Shown one piece after another: positions 1 through 7,202 of a stretch of DNA of 14,342 bases (the first letter of the stretch is position 1; each line of letters begins with the position of its first letter). The DNA is taken from assembly GCA_947252915.1 (NCBI GenBank), contig CAMXWI010000005.1, positions 1 through 14,342 on the forward strand, read 5' to 3'. A program made the position numbers and the translations under genes. The DNA is from an uncultured Lactobacillus sp. (GTDB taxonomy: Bacteria; Bacillota; Bacilli; Lactobacillales; Lactobacillaceae). The notes under the pieces are model-generated. The model was not told the DNA's origin and made no database searches. It saw only the letters and a list, made by a program, of their open reading frames with translations.

Positions 1-29
1 CGGCAGCGTCAGATGTGTATAAGAGACAG
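1..29 (+). other. Nextera/Tn5 sequencing adapter remnant (left contig end)
   Basis: These bases match the Illumina Nextera read-1 transposase adapter lacking its first four bases. They end in the 19-bp Tn5 mosaic end AGATGTGTATAAGAGACAG at 11-29. This is library-preparation sequence. Read in frame with the first gene it encodes the artefact peptide MYKRQ. Native DNA begins at base 30. Confidence 0.98.
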
Positions 30-1523
30 GCCTATGACTATCACGATGGTGGCTACGTTCCACTAGAAGAACCTACGACACCACAACAGCCATTAAATAT
101 TCCAGAAATTCTGCAGCCTGACCAGGAAACTGCCACCGATATGTACTACACGATTACCGCACAAACCGGAGCTGTCCAACTGTTACCAGGCACTAAAACC
201 AAAACGTGGGGATATAATGCTCCCTTACTAGGTAAAACCGTCATTTTCAAAAAGGGCAAAACCATTCATATGCACCTTGTCAACCACCTACCGGAAGTAA
301 CTACTTTCCACTGGCATGGATTAGCCATTCCAGGGCCAATTGAAGATGGTGGTTGTCATGCACCGGTCTACCCTGGTGAAAGTCGCGATATCACCTTTAA
401 AATCAACCAACCAGCAGCGATGGTTTGGCTACATGCCCACCCATGTCCATCCACAGCGGAACAAGTCTGGCATGGTCTCGCAGCTGCCGCGATTGTTCAA
501 GATGATCATGAAGCTTCCTTACCATTACCACGAAATTATGGTATTGATGATATTCCGGTGATTCTCCAAGATCGCCGTTTTCACGAAGATAATCAGTGGA
601 ACTATCGTGCAGATTATGATCCCGATGGCGTAATGGGTCCCACCCCGATGATCAATGGTACAATTAATCCCTATTTTGACGTTACAACACAGAAAGTACG
701 CCTTCGTTTTCTTGATGGAGCCAACCGTCGTGAATGGCGACTCCACTTTTCTGATGACTTACCATTTACCCAAATTGCTGGTGATCTTAGTCTCCTTCCC
801 CACCCAGTTAAAATGAACAAACTAATGATTACCGCAGCGGAACGGCAAGAAATCGTGGTGGACTTTGGTAACTATCAACCAGGTGATGAAGTTATCTTGT
901 ACAGTGATGATACCCCACTTATCCATTTCCGGATTCACCAATTTACACCAGACAATACTAAAATTCCAAATCAGCTCTTCACTACTCCTGACCCTGCAGT
1001 GGACCCAGACCTCGGAATTCACTATGTAACCCTTGATGGTTGTGATGAATCAGTAGCGATGAATGGCAAGAAATTTAAGATGGATCGAATTGACTATGAA
1101 ATGCCGATGAATAAGGTGCAAATCTGGGACATTGAAAATACTAATGACCGTCCCGGAATGATTCACCCATATCACATGCACGGTTGTGCATTTACAGTAA
1201 TTTCCAGAAATGGGCATGCCCCATTGCCAAACGAAACAGGACTTAAAGATACGGTAGTGGTCAATCCTCAAGAACACGTCCGCATTAAAGTTTGGTTCAA
1301 TGTTCCTGGTGTCTTCATGTATCACTGCCATATCATTGAACATGAAGATGGCGGGATGATGGCACAAATTAAGGTCATCGATCCAAAGAATCCTGATAAA
1401 CAATACCACCTCATGAACCATATGACCTTAATGAAGGCCTTTGCGGAAGAACGTGGTGTTTCAATGGATCAACTATGGTTAGGCGGAATGGATTCATACA
1501 AGAAAATGGGCGAAACCATGTAA
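30..1523 (+). CDS. Multicopper oxidase (CotA/laccase-like), 5'-partial
   Basis: Three-cupredoxin-domain multicopper oxidase, which couples one-electron oxidation of a substrate (phenolics, Cu(I) or amines in this family) to reduction of O2 to water. Counting from the apparent ATG at base 15, the copper motifs are HWH (99-101), HAH (140-142), HPYHMH (384-389) and HCHIIEHEDGGMM (437-449). Together they supply the type 1, 2 and 3 ligands, with Cys438 and Met448 as likely type 1 ligands in the CotA arrangement. All expected ligands are present, so the enzyme looks intact. The first five apparent residues (MYKRQ) are adapter; native codons begin at base 30 with A-Y-D-Y-H. The true start is missing, probably by only 10-20 residues judging from remembered lactobacillar homologues. 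No signal peptide is visible, though the N-terminus is absent. It converges on the CPBP gene across a shared terminator. The physiological substrate (copper tolerance or amine oxidation) is inferred only. Confidence 0.93.
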   Translation, partial: AYDYHDGGYVPLEEPTTPQQPLNIPEILQPDQETATDMYYTITAQTGAVQLLPGTKTKTWGYNAPLLGKTVIFKKGKTIHMHLVNHLPEVTTFHWHGLAIPGPIEDGGCHAPVYPGESRDITFKINQPAAMVWLHAHPCPSTAEQVWHGLAAAAIVQDDHEASLPLPRNYGIDDIPVILQDRRFHEDNQWNYRADYDPDGVMGPTPMINGTINPYFDVTTQKVRLRFLDGANRREWRLHFSDDLPFTQIAGDLSLLPHPVKMNKLMITAAERQEIVVDFGNYQPGDEVILYSDDTPLIHFRIHQFTPDNTKIPNQLFTTPDPAVDPDLGIHYVTLDGCDESVAMNGKKFKMDRIDYEMPMNKVQIWDIENTNDRPGMIHPYHMHGCAFTVISRNGHAPLPNETGLKDTVVVNPQEHVRIKVWFNVPGVFMYHCHIIEHEDGGMMAQIKVIDPKNPDKQYHLMNHMTLMKAFAEERGVSMDQLWLGGMDSYKKMGETM

Positions 1524-1544
1524 TCCGCTTACTCTTTTATAACT

Positions 1545-1586
1545 AAAAACAACCTCCAGGCTTCACAAGTCTGAAGGTTGTTTTTT
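1545..1586. terminator. Bidirectional terminator between multicopper oxidase and CPBP gene
   Basis: An A-rich left arm (AAAAACAACCT, 1545-1555) pairs with AGGTTGTTTTT (1575-1585). The inner part pairs CAG/CTG and CTT/AAG around a 3-nt loop (1564-1566), with one C-A mismatch and one G-T pair. The A and T tracts make it rho-independent in both directions. The T tract overlaps the CPBP stop codon (1585-1587). Confidence 0.85.
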
Positions 1587-2808
1587 AATTAAATTCAAGT
1601 CGAAAACCAAAATGTTGATTTTCGCCGATCAGCCGGTCTGCATGACGTTTCATCACGTGACGACGCTTTCCGAACATCATCCAAACAGTGATTGCGATAA
1701 AGAGAATCATTTGAAGCACTAACGTAAGCCTATCCATCGCCCCAGCATTTCCACTCATCATGGTTGAATTTGAAGCTGTAAAACTAGTCCAATCCAAAAG
1801 AAAATGCATCAGCATCGGAATCCACAGTTGACCAGTATAAAGATAAACCACCGCATAAAAGAGTCCTAATGAAAAAGCACTGAGCACCTGAACCGTGGTC
1901 ATTGAAAAACTTTGACCAAACAAATTAAAATAGTGAATTAAAGCAAATAACGCGGAACTCAACACGACCGCATATGGGATCCGGTTGGTGAATTTACGAA
2001 ATGCATACAATGAACAACCTAGAAATCCAAACCGACACAGTGTTTCTTCACCAACTGCGGCTTCAAAAGCCTGCATCGTAAAGGTTCCGGTTGGTCGTTT
2101 CCATACTAAGTGATATGACGTTACAATTGTTTGCCAACGGTCACCAGTTCCGTAAGCATTCCAAACTGTAAACCATAGGTCAGCAATAATCAAAATTGCT
2201 AACACGATCCAGCTGAATCCCCAACCAAATTGGGGCTTAATTCCTGGCCACGAAAGTTTCCATGCCCGCATGACCGTCGTTACCATCACAAAATAGGAAA
2301 CAGCACCGACAGCACCTGTACTGATCAAAACAGCAAAGGCATGGGGACCAGTAAACTTAAGCGGAAGTGCAATGCCCATCGCTAAAACAGTATTAAACCA
2401 CCAGAACAGATAAAAGATACGGGCAACTGTCCACTGCAACTGTCCACCAATCTCACTAGCAAATGGTGCAAACATTACAACATAATAAATCATCCCGAGC
2501 GCAACAATTCCCCGCGCGGGTAATTGTAAACGGACAATCAAGATCCGTGTTACCATTCCCCAGACTACCGTTAAAATCAATGGTTGGCAAAGTGCCTGCA
2601 CCCAACGATTAATTAATTCTAACCAATGGGGTTGCCGATCTAAAATCGAACTTACAATTGCCAATAGCATTATTACCGCAACTGGGATAATGACAACGAC
2701 CATGCGAATTCCATGATAAGCTTCCCATGCGTCAATCAATAGTAATAAGAATAAAATTACTGCCGATTGAGCTAAGTACCAAATGTGGAGGTAATCTCTT
2801 CCTGACAT
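1585..2808 (-). CDS. CPBP (CAAX/Abi) family intramembrane glutamic protease
   Basis: Polytopic membrane protein of 407 residues with the three CPBP signature motifs: E254-E255-x3-R259, F288-x3-H292 and H335-x3-D339. These form the active site of the Rce1/CAAX-protease fold. The first ~230 residues hold several extra hydrophobic helices, making it longer than typical ~220-residue bacterial Abi proteins. Family members include prenyl-protein proteases and bacteriocin-immunity or processing proteins. No bacteriocin gene is visible nearby, so the substrate is unknown. The longest reading frame starts at 2826, but that ATG lies directly against the GGAGG at 2816-2820. The ATG at 2808 has that site 7 nt upstream and is the better start. 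Transcription ends at the shared terminator with the oxidase gene. Confidence 0.9.
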   Translation of the reverse strand: MSGRDYLHIWYLAQSAVILFLLLLIDAWEAYHGIRMVVVIIPVAVIMLLAIVSSILDRQPHWLELINRWVQALCQPLILTVVWGMVTRILIVRLQLPARGIVALGMIYYVVMFAPFASEIGGQLQWTVARIFYLFWWFNTVLAMGIALPLKFTGPHAFAVLISTGAVGAVSYFVMVTTVMRAWKLSWPGIKPQFGWGFSWIVLAILIIADLWFTVWNAYGTGDRWQTIVTSYHLVWKRPTGTFTMQAFEAAVGEETLCRFGFLGCSLYAFRKFTNRIPYAVVLSSALFALIHYFNLFGQSFSMTTVQVLSAFSLGLFYAVVYLYTGQLWIPMLMHFLLDWTSFTASNSTMMSGNAGAMDRLTLVLQMILFIAITVWMMFGKRRHVMKRHADRLIGENQHFGFRLEFN

Positions 2809-2815
2809 TTTAGTT

Positions 2816-2820
2816 CCTCC
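2816..2820 (-). promoter_or_regulatory. Shine-Dalgarno site fixing the CPBP start
   Basis: GGAGG on the minus strand, 7 nt upstream of the ATG at 2808. It lies inside the six extra codons of the longer frame starting at 2826, which argues against that longer start. Confidence 0.8.
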
Positions 2821-2891
2821 ATTCAAAAATAATTGCTACTTCGATAATAACAAACTACGGAACTAATCAAAAGCCTAATTTAAAATTGCGC

Positions 2892-2940
2892 ACAAAAACA
2901 CCCCCAAAGCTCGAATCTTCCGAACCTCGGGGGAATGTTT
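2892..2940 (-). terminator. Rho-independent terminator of the RNase J gene
   Basis: On the minus strand a ~15-bp hairpin runs from CCCCC (plus GGGGG, 2929-2933) to GGGGG (plus CCCCC, 2901-2905). It includes several G-U pairs and a ~3-nt loop, and TGTTTTTGTG follows. Short A and T tracts flank it. It begins shortly after the RNase J stop and separates that gene from CPBP. Confidence 0.88.
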
Positions 2941-2947
2941 TATATGA

Positions 2948-4792
2948 CTACTCCGTAACCGGCGTCTTTTTTTGGGTTCTCTTAGAATCATCCTTGGCGT
3001 GACGTTGACCATCCTTTTGTGGACGATGAGCACGATGATTCCGACGGTGACCACTTCCATGATGTTCACGATGGTTACCGCCTTCTTTACGACGTTCATC
3101 ATCATTTAAAATAGTAACCATGGGAATAATCACTGGCCGACGTCCGGTCCGTTGGTAAAGCAATTTTTGTAAACGGCTAACAATCGTACGGTTAATTGCT
3201 CGCCGGTCCGCATGGGCATGGTTCTTGAAAGTATTGAGAATCGCCCAGAAAACTTCATGATTAGCGGCCTTGATCAACTCTTGCGATTCATGCATATAAA
3301 CGAAGCCACGGGAAACGATATCTGGACCAGCAACAATTTGCTTATCCTTCATATCAATTACCGCAATCGCCGTTACAACCCCTTCTTCTGAAAGCATCCG
3401 CCGTTCACGAATTTCAGGGTTCCCAACAGAATCATTGACGTCCCGACCATCAATATATACGTCACCCATGCTATCAATATGATCAGCAATTCGACAGGTA
3501 TCCTTGGTCAGTGCTAAAACATCACCATTTTGCAAAATAAAACAGTGATCCTTCGGTACTCCCGTCAGTTGCGCTAGCTTGGTATGGATCTTCTGCATCC
3601 GGAACTCACCATGAACTGGCGCAAAGAACTTCGGCTTCATTAAGCGAAGCATTAATTCTTCATCAATCTGGCCACCGTGCCCAGAAGTGTGGATATTGTT
3701 CACATATCCATGAATAACTTCCGCACCGTCTTCCTCTAATTTATTAATGAGGGCATTGACACTAATGGTGTTCCCTGGAATCGGGTTACTGGAGAAGACA
3801 ACGGTATCTCCTGGTTGAATACTGATTTGTCGGTGATTACCGTTAGCAATCCGGCTCAATGCTGCCATTGGTTCACCCTGTGAACCGGTACACATAATCA
3901 TAACTTCTTCTGGCGGATAGGAGTTAATCTCATTTGGATCAATTAATGACTTTTCTGGAATCTTCAAGTACCCAAGCCGTTGACCAGCCTCAATGGAATT
4001 CTCCATACTCCGGCCAAAAACAGCAATTTTCCGTCCCTGTTTTAAAGCTGCATCCACTGCTTCCCGGAGACGGTAGACATTAGAAGCGAATGATGCGAAG
4101 ATAATCCGGCCCTTAATTCGTTCAAATACCCGCCGAATATGAATATCAACCCAACGTTCCGACTTCGTGAACTGTGGTCGTTCAGCGTTTGTGGAGTCTG
4201 AAGTCAATAGCAAAACGCCTTCTTCACCCAATTTCGCCATTTGTTGGAAATTAGGTGCTGGCAAGTTACCAACCGGTGTCAAATCAAACTTGAAATCCCC
4301 AGTTTGGACAATTGTTCCTTGTGGAGTATGAACTGCTACCCCAAGCGTATCTGGAATGGAGTGTGTAGTCCTGAAGAAACTAACCCATAATTTTTTGAAA
4401 TGTACTGTATCAAATTCATCAACTTCGTGTAATTCGGCATCACGGAGTAAATGTTTTTCCTCTAACTTACCCTTAATTAAGGACATTGCAAACGGACCTG
4501 CATAAATTGGGGCATTGACCTTTTGCAAGAAAAACGGTAGTCCACCAATGTGGTCTTCATGCCCGTGGGTAATAAAGATCCCCTTAATCTTGTCCTTATT
4601 TTCCACTAAGTAATCATAATTTTGGATAACGTAGTCCACCCCAAGCAACTCGTCTTCGGGAAAAAGAACCCCGCAATCAATAATGACGATTTCATCTTGG
4701 AATTGCACACAATACATATTTTTACCGATTTCACCCAGTCCACCGACTGCGTAAAAGGAAACTTCATTATTCTTAATTTTTAACTTTTGCAT
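2948..4792 (-). CDS. rnj: Ribonuclease J (5'-3' exo-/endoribonuclease)
   Basis: Metallo-beta-lactamase/beta-CASP ribonuclease, central to mRNA decay and rRNA 5' maturation in Firmicutes. Visible zinc-site motifs are H76-G-H-E-D-H81, a later His near 144 (RTTHSIPDTLG) and Asp near 166 (TGDFKFD). The beta-CASP region carries SDSTN near 198-201, HTSGHGG near 367-373 and PVHGEF near 391-396. The full HGHEDH motif argues for a catalytically competent, RNase J1-like enzyme. At 614 residues it is ~55-60 longer than the ~555-residue Bacillus proteins. The excess is a His/Arg/Lys-rich hydrophilic C-terminal tail from about residue 564. The ATG start is preceded by a good SD (GGGAAGG). The small RNA-polymerase epsilon gene (rpoY) often found before rnjA is not present upstream, so the J1 versus J2 assignment is left open. 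Confidence 0.95.
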   Translation of the reverse strand: MQKLKIKNNEVSFYAVGGLGEIGKNMYCVQFQDEIVIIDCGVLFPEDELLGVDYVIQNYDYLVENKDKIKGIFITHGHEDHIGGLPFFLQKVNAPIYAGPFAMSLIKGKLEEKHLLRDAELHEVDEFDTVHFKKLWVSFFRTTHSIPDTLGVAVHTPQGTIVQTGDFKFDLTPVGNLPAPNFQQMAKLGEEGVLLLTSDSTNAERPQFTKSERWVDIHIRRVFERIKGRIIFASFASNVYRLREAVDAALKQGRKIAVFGRSMENSIEAGQRLGYLKIPEKSLIDPNEINSYPPEEVMIMCTGSQGEPMAALSRIANGNHRQISIQPGDTVVFSSNPIPGNTISVNALINKLEEDGAEVIHGYVNNIHTSGHGGQIDEELMLRLMKPKFFAPVHGEFRMQKIHTKLAQLTGVPKDHCFILQNGDVLALTKDTCRIADHIDSMGDVYIDGRDVNDSVGNPEIRERRMLSEEGVVTAIAVIDMKDKQIVAGPDIVSRGFVYMHESQELIKAANHEVFWAILNTFKNHAHADRRAINRTIVSRLQKLLYQRTGRRPVIIPMVTILNDDERRKEGGNHREHHGSGHRRNHRAHRPQKDGQRHAKDDSKRTQKKTPVTE

Positions 4793-4832
4793 AATACCTT
4801 CCCTTTATCTTTATTTTATAACTTGTATGTAT

Positions 4833-4847
4833 TACCCAAAAAGGGTA
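4833..4847. repeat. Small inverted repeat upstream of RNase J
   Basis: TACCC-AAAAA-GGGTA is a perfect 5-bp inverted repeat in the 186-bp gap between RNase J and the upstream MFS gene. A minus-strand TATAAA at 4820-4815 could be a -10 box. At 17-bp spacing its -35 would fall inside this repeat, but no good -35 consensus is there. No confident promoter was found in this gap; a second imperfect repeat (AGCCA/TGGCT) lies at about 4860-4878. Confidence 0.35.
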
Positions 4848-4978
4848 CGGCAAAAGAGCAGCCATAGATTACTGGCTACTGAATTGATTAATATGTGAAA
4901 CAAACTCGTTATATTTTTCCGTTCAAAGTAACTAGTGTTAGTTTACCACAAGTGTGATTTCTTGAGAAGAACCTTGTC

Positions 4979-6145
4979 TTAATGATTGTGGATTGCTCCA
5001 TCTAATGAACGGTGATAAAACAGATAAACAATGATAATAATGGGTACTAAGAGCATCATTACTGGATAGTACCACCGAACTGGTAACGCACTATCAATAA
5101 TGCCACCCATAATGGGCCCTAGTGACATTGCGATATCTAACCCCAAATAAAATGTTGATGATGCTAATCCTTGTTCATTTAACGGAGCCAAGAGCAAGGC
5201 TGTTGATTGAAGAACCGAATAAATGATTCCGTAACCAACTGCCATGCCCGCAGCTCCCAAAGCCATTTGCCAATTATTATGCATCATTGCCAACATAATT
5301 AAGTAAAAGACCATCGCTACCGTACTGGCCAACAGCCACCAACCAAACTTAACCGTATCAAATAAATTTTTAAGCACGATCCGCAGAACCAATAAAATTA
5401 CGGCATAAATCAAGAAGTAAGCACCAACCGCTACATCTAACCGGCGTTGAGCCACATACGTTACTATATCGGCTTGGGTTGCAAAATAAGGCAACGCAAA
5501 GAGCGTAATCAAGATTGCGACCGGTAAGGCATCCCACTGAATTATTTTAAACGACTGTTTGTGATGAGCGGCGCTAATTGGTTGGCCCTTTTGACCAACA
5601 AATTGAATCATTACCACCATTAATAACGCCGCTACTGCAGAAAAAAGCATGGCAACCCGGAAGCCCACCTTCTGATAAATGTTAATCGAAATTGCGGGGC
5701 CAATGGCCATCGCCAGAGCATTCATCAATCCATAAAAGCCCATTGCTTCACCAACGTGCTCCCTCGGTACTAAGTACGCCAACCAGGTCGTCATACAAAC
5801 GGTATCCAAAACGTACCCAGTGCCATTAATGAGTCGAAAGACCAACAGTAATTGACTATTCGGGGTTATCACATAACCTAAGACACCAACTAAAATAAAG
5901 ATGCCGCCGATAAATGACAAACCATACTTTGAAAAACGGTCCGTTAGGTTTCCGGCGACCGGGCGGAGAAACATCGCGGCAATACTCATAATACCAACGA
6001 TTACTCCAGCCAGAGTCGGTCCGGCGCCTAAACTCCTCGCATAGCCATTCATTAATGGGGTCACAAACATTGTACTGAACATAAAAAAGAACGAGGCGGA
6101 CATCACTAGCACAACATCTCGACTATATACTTTTGTTTTCTCCAT
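4979..6145 (-). CDS. MFS transporter, 12-TM
   Basis: Major facilitator superfamily permease of 388 residues with about 12 hydrophobic segments in two bundles. The loop between TM2 and TM3 carries a motif-A-like GNLTDRFSKYGL (about residues 65-76). The next conserved block, near residues 85-115, resembles that of small-molecule or drug efflux MFS proteins. Substrate unknown. The ATG at 6145 has AAGGA about 8 nt upstream. A terminator hairpin separates it from the small upstream gene, and there is little room for a strong promoter between them. Expression may therefore come from readthrough of the merR side or from a weak promoter within 6146-6214. Confidence 0.88.
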   Translation of the reverse strand: MEKTKVYSRDVVLVMSASFFFMFSTMFVTPLMNGYARSLGAGPTLAGVIVGIMSIAAMFLRPVAGNLTDRFSKYGLSFIGGIFILVGVLGYVITPNSQLLLVFRLINGTGYVLDTVCMTTWLAYLVPREHVGEAMGFYGLMNALAMAIGPAISINIYQKVGFRVAMLFSAVAALLMVVMIQFVGQKGQPISAAHHKQSFKIIQWDALPVAILITLFALPYFATQADIVTYVAQRRLDVAVGAYFLIYAVILLVLRIVLKNLFDTVKFGWWLLASTVAMVFYLIMLAMMHNNWQMALGAAGMAVGYGIIYSVLQSTALLLAPLNEQGLASSTFYLGLDIAMSLGPIMGGIIDSALPVRWYYPVMMLLVPIIIIVYLFYHRSLDGAIHNH

Positions 6146-6167
6146 TCAACTATTCCTTACCCTTATT

Positions 6168-6204
6168 AAAAACAAAAGAGTGGGCGCCAAATTGCCACAC
6201 TCTT
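6168..6204 (-). terminator. Terminator downstream of the small hypothetical gene
   Basis: On the minus strand AAGAGTG (plus 6198-6204) pairs with CACTCTT (plus 6176-6182). A short GGC/GCC extension follows a one-base bulge. TTGTTTTT comes after the hairpin. It ends the transcript of the 117-residue gene and lies before the MFS start. Confidence 0.75.
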
Positions 6205-6214
6205 ACATTCACAA

Positions 6215-6568
6215 CTAATCTTCAACCGGTAATTGTTCATGAATTGCTTTTTCCCAAGCCGTCCACGTTTTTACCGCTTCACCGTTTGGTTGATATTTCA
6301 TATCAAGTTTTGCTAACACCCGATCAAATGACGAGCCAACCATCCGCGCACTTAGCGGTGCCAATTGATCAACAGTTTGGTAACTATTTTCACCAAGTAA
6401 ATGGTTAATCATTGCCAAATCGCGATCATCAGCCAAATTGGAAATTACTTCTAAATTATCATTTTTAAATTCACGAACGTAGTAGTTAATAAAATCTTGG
6501 CGGGCCTGCTTTTGGGCATCCGCAGTTAAATCCGTATAATTAACTAATTGCTCACTCACAATTGTCAT
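6215..6568 (-). CDS. Small acidic protein of unknown function
   Basis: Reading frame of 117 residues that I do not recognise. It is soluble, mostly helical in character, has no membrane segment or signal peptide, and contains many Asp, Glu, Gln and Asn. The C-terminal part has aromatic and Lys positions (KTWTAWEKAIHEQL). It sits 59 bp downstream of the merR-like gene on the same strand and may be co-transcribed with it. The start is uncertain. ATG 6568 has its AAAGGA (6570-6575) only about 1 nt away, which is too close. The GTG at 6559 (codon 4) has that site about 10 nt upstream and may be the real start, giving 114 residues. A terminator follows the stop. It looks like a real gene because of its position, SD and terminator. 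Confidence 0.7.
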   Translation of the reverse strand: MTIVSEQLVNYTDLTADAQKQARQDFINYYVREFKNDNLEVISNLADDRDLAMINHLLGENSYQTVDQLAPLSARMVGSSFDRVLAKLDMKYQPNGEAVKTWTAWEKAIHEQLPVED

Positions 6569-6627
6569 TTCCTTTCAAGTTAATCTCGTTAAATCTAGAA
6601 TACCACCATGAAAACGATTTCGTTAAA

Positions 6628-7071
6628 TTAATTCTGTTGTTCCCGTAAAACTAGCTGAGTCTCACCATTCTGATCAACGATCGCCACTACTCGTTTTCCT
6701 GGGGCATTAGCTACCACTCCCAGATCAATTTCGACCTGCTTACTTTTTTCCTGGACGTCATGGATTCTTTTCATCATAAACGTCTTCACACTTTGATGAA
6801 GGTCCCGTTGCTGGTTTTGTTTTTGGAATGCGGTTGCCAAAGTAAAACCTTGATCCAAGTAAAATTTAATTCCAGCAACCGTCGCCAGAGTTTTTAACGT
6901 GTATTTATGGCTTTGATTTTTCTGATTCTGCCGCGAATGGATATACCCCTTCTTTTCCCAATAACGAATCTGACTTGGTGAAACTTCGCTGGCCTCACAT
7001 AATTCACTAAGTGTGATTAATAACCGATCGTCAAAGAAGACCCTGCGTAATTCGTTGACCATTGAACTCAT
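6628..7071 (-). CDS. MerR-superfamily (GlnR-like) transcriptional regulator
   Basis: DNA-binding regulator of 147 residues. An N-terminal winged helix-turn-helix spans about residues 17-85; SEVSPSQIRYWEKKGYI is the recognition-helix region typical of the MerR/GlnR group. A C-terminal part rich in Gln and Lys follows, probably a coiled-coil dimer helix (about 88-120) and a short tail. It has no cysteine cluster for metal or redox sensing and no large effector domain, so the signal is unknown. It is divergent from the drug-efflux-type MFS gene and faces a palindromic operator, which suggests that it regulates that gene and itself. The ATG at 7071 has a GGGGGA stretch about 7 nt upstream; the ATG at codon 4 is possible but less well placed. 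Confidence 0.88.
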   Translation of the reverse strand: MSSMVNELRRVFFDDRLLITLSELCEASEVSPSQIRYWEKKGYIHSRQNQKNQSHKYTLKTLATVAGIKFYLDQGFTLATAFQKQNQQRDLHQSVKTFMMKRIHDVQEKSKQVEIDLGVVANAPGKRVVAIVDQNGETQLVLREQQN

Positions 7072-7106
7072 AGATTTTCCCCCGAACTTTTTATGTTGAT
7101 ATAATG

Positions 7107-7135
7107 AGTATCACTTTTTTTAATCTCTTTGTCAA
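7107..7135 (-). promoter_or_regulatory. Promoter of the merR-like gene
   Basis: Minus-strand -35 TTGACA (7135-7130), 17-bp spacer, -10 GATACT (7112-7107). The -35 hexamer lies in the left arm of the 19-bp palindrome, so a bound regulator would compete with RNA polymerase. Confidence 0.6.
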
Positions 7136-7147
7136 ATAATTTGACAA
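7129..7147. promoter_or_regulatory. Palindromic operator between divergent merR-like and MFS genes
   Basis: TTGTCAAA-TAA-TTTGACAA is a perfect inverted repeat with 8-bp arms. Its core fits the GlnR/TnrA consensus TGTNA-N7-TNACA exactly. GlnR and TnrA are MerR-superfamily proteins, and the adjacent regulator belongs to that superfamily. Each arm contributes the -35 hexamer of one divergent promoter, so binding should repress both. Which protein binds is inferred. Confidence 0.75.
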
Positions 7148-7169
7148 TTAACCCAAACAATCTTATATT
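7141..7169 (+). promoter_or_regulatory. Promoter of the MDR MFS-DUF4811 operon
   Basis: -35 TTGACA (7141-7146), spacer of exactly 17 bp, -10 TATATT (7164-7169). The predicted transcript start is near 7176, leaving a short leader before the TTG start. The -35 box is the right arm of the palindrome. Confidence 0.8.
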
Positions 7170-7202
7170 GGTAAATACTGTGAAAAGAAAGAAGGGGTTT
7201 AA

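Noticed and set aside
1050..1421. Minus-strand open frame of 123 codons inside the multicopper oxidase.
   Set aside because: It is antisense to a strongly conserved catalytic region and has no SD or family features.
1585..2808. CPBP protease as a bacteriocin-immunity gene of a bacteriocin cluster.
   Set aside because: No double-glycine leader peptide, bacteriocin exporter or histidine kinase is visible nearby, and the gene stands alone between terminators.
6133..6408. Plus-strand open frame of 91 codons antisense to the small hypothetical gene.
   Set aside because: It lacks a credible SD, crosses the terminator of the opposite strand, and has no recognisable motif. It is most likely a shadow frame.
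7100..7105. Plus-strand TATAAT upstream of the MFS gene as a promoter.
   Set aside because: No -35-like hexamer lies 16-18 bp upstream (sequence there is T/C-rich). The TTGACA-17-TATATT pair further down is much better.
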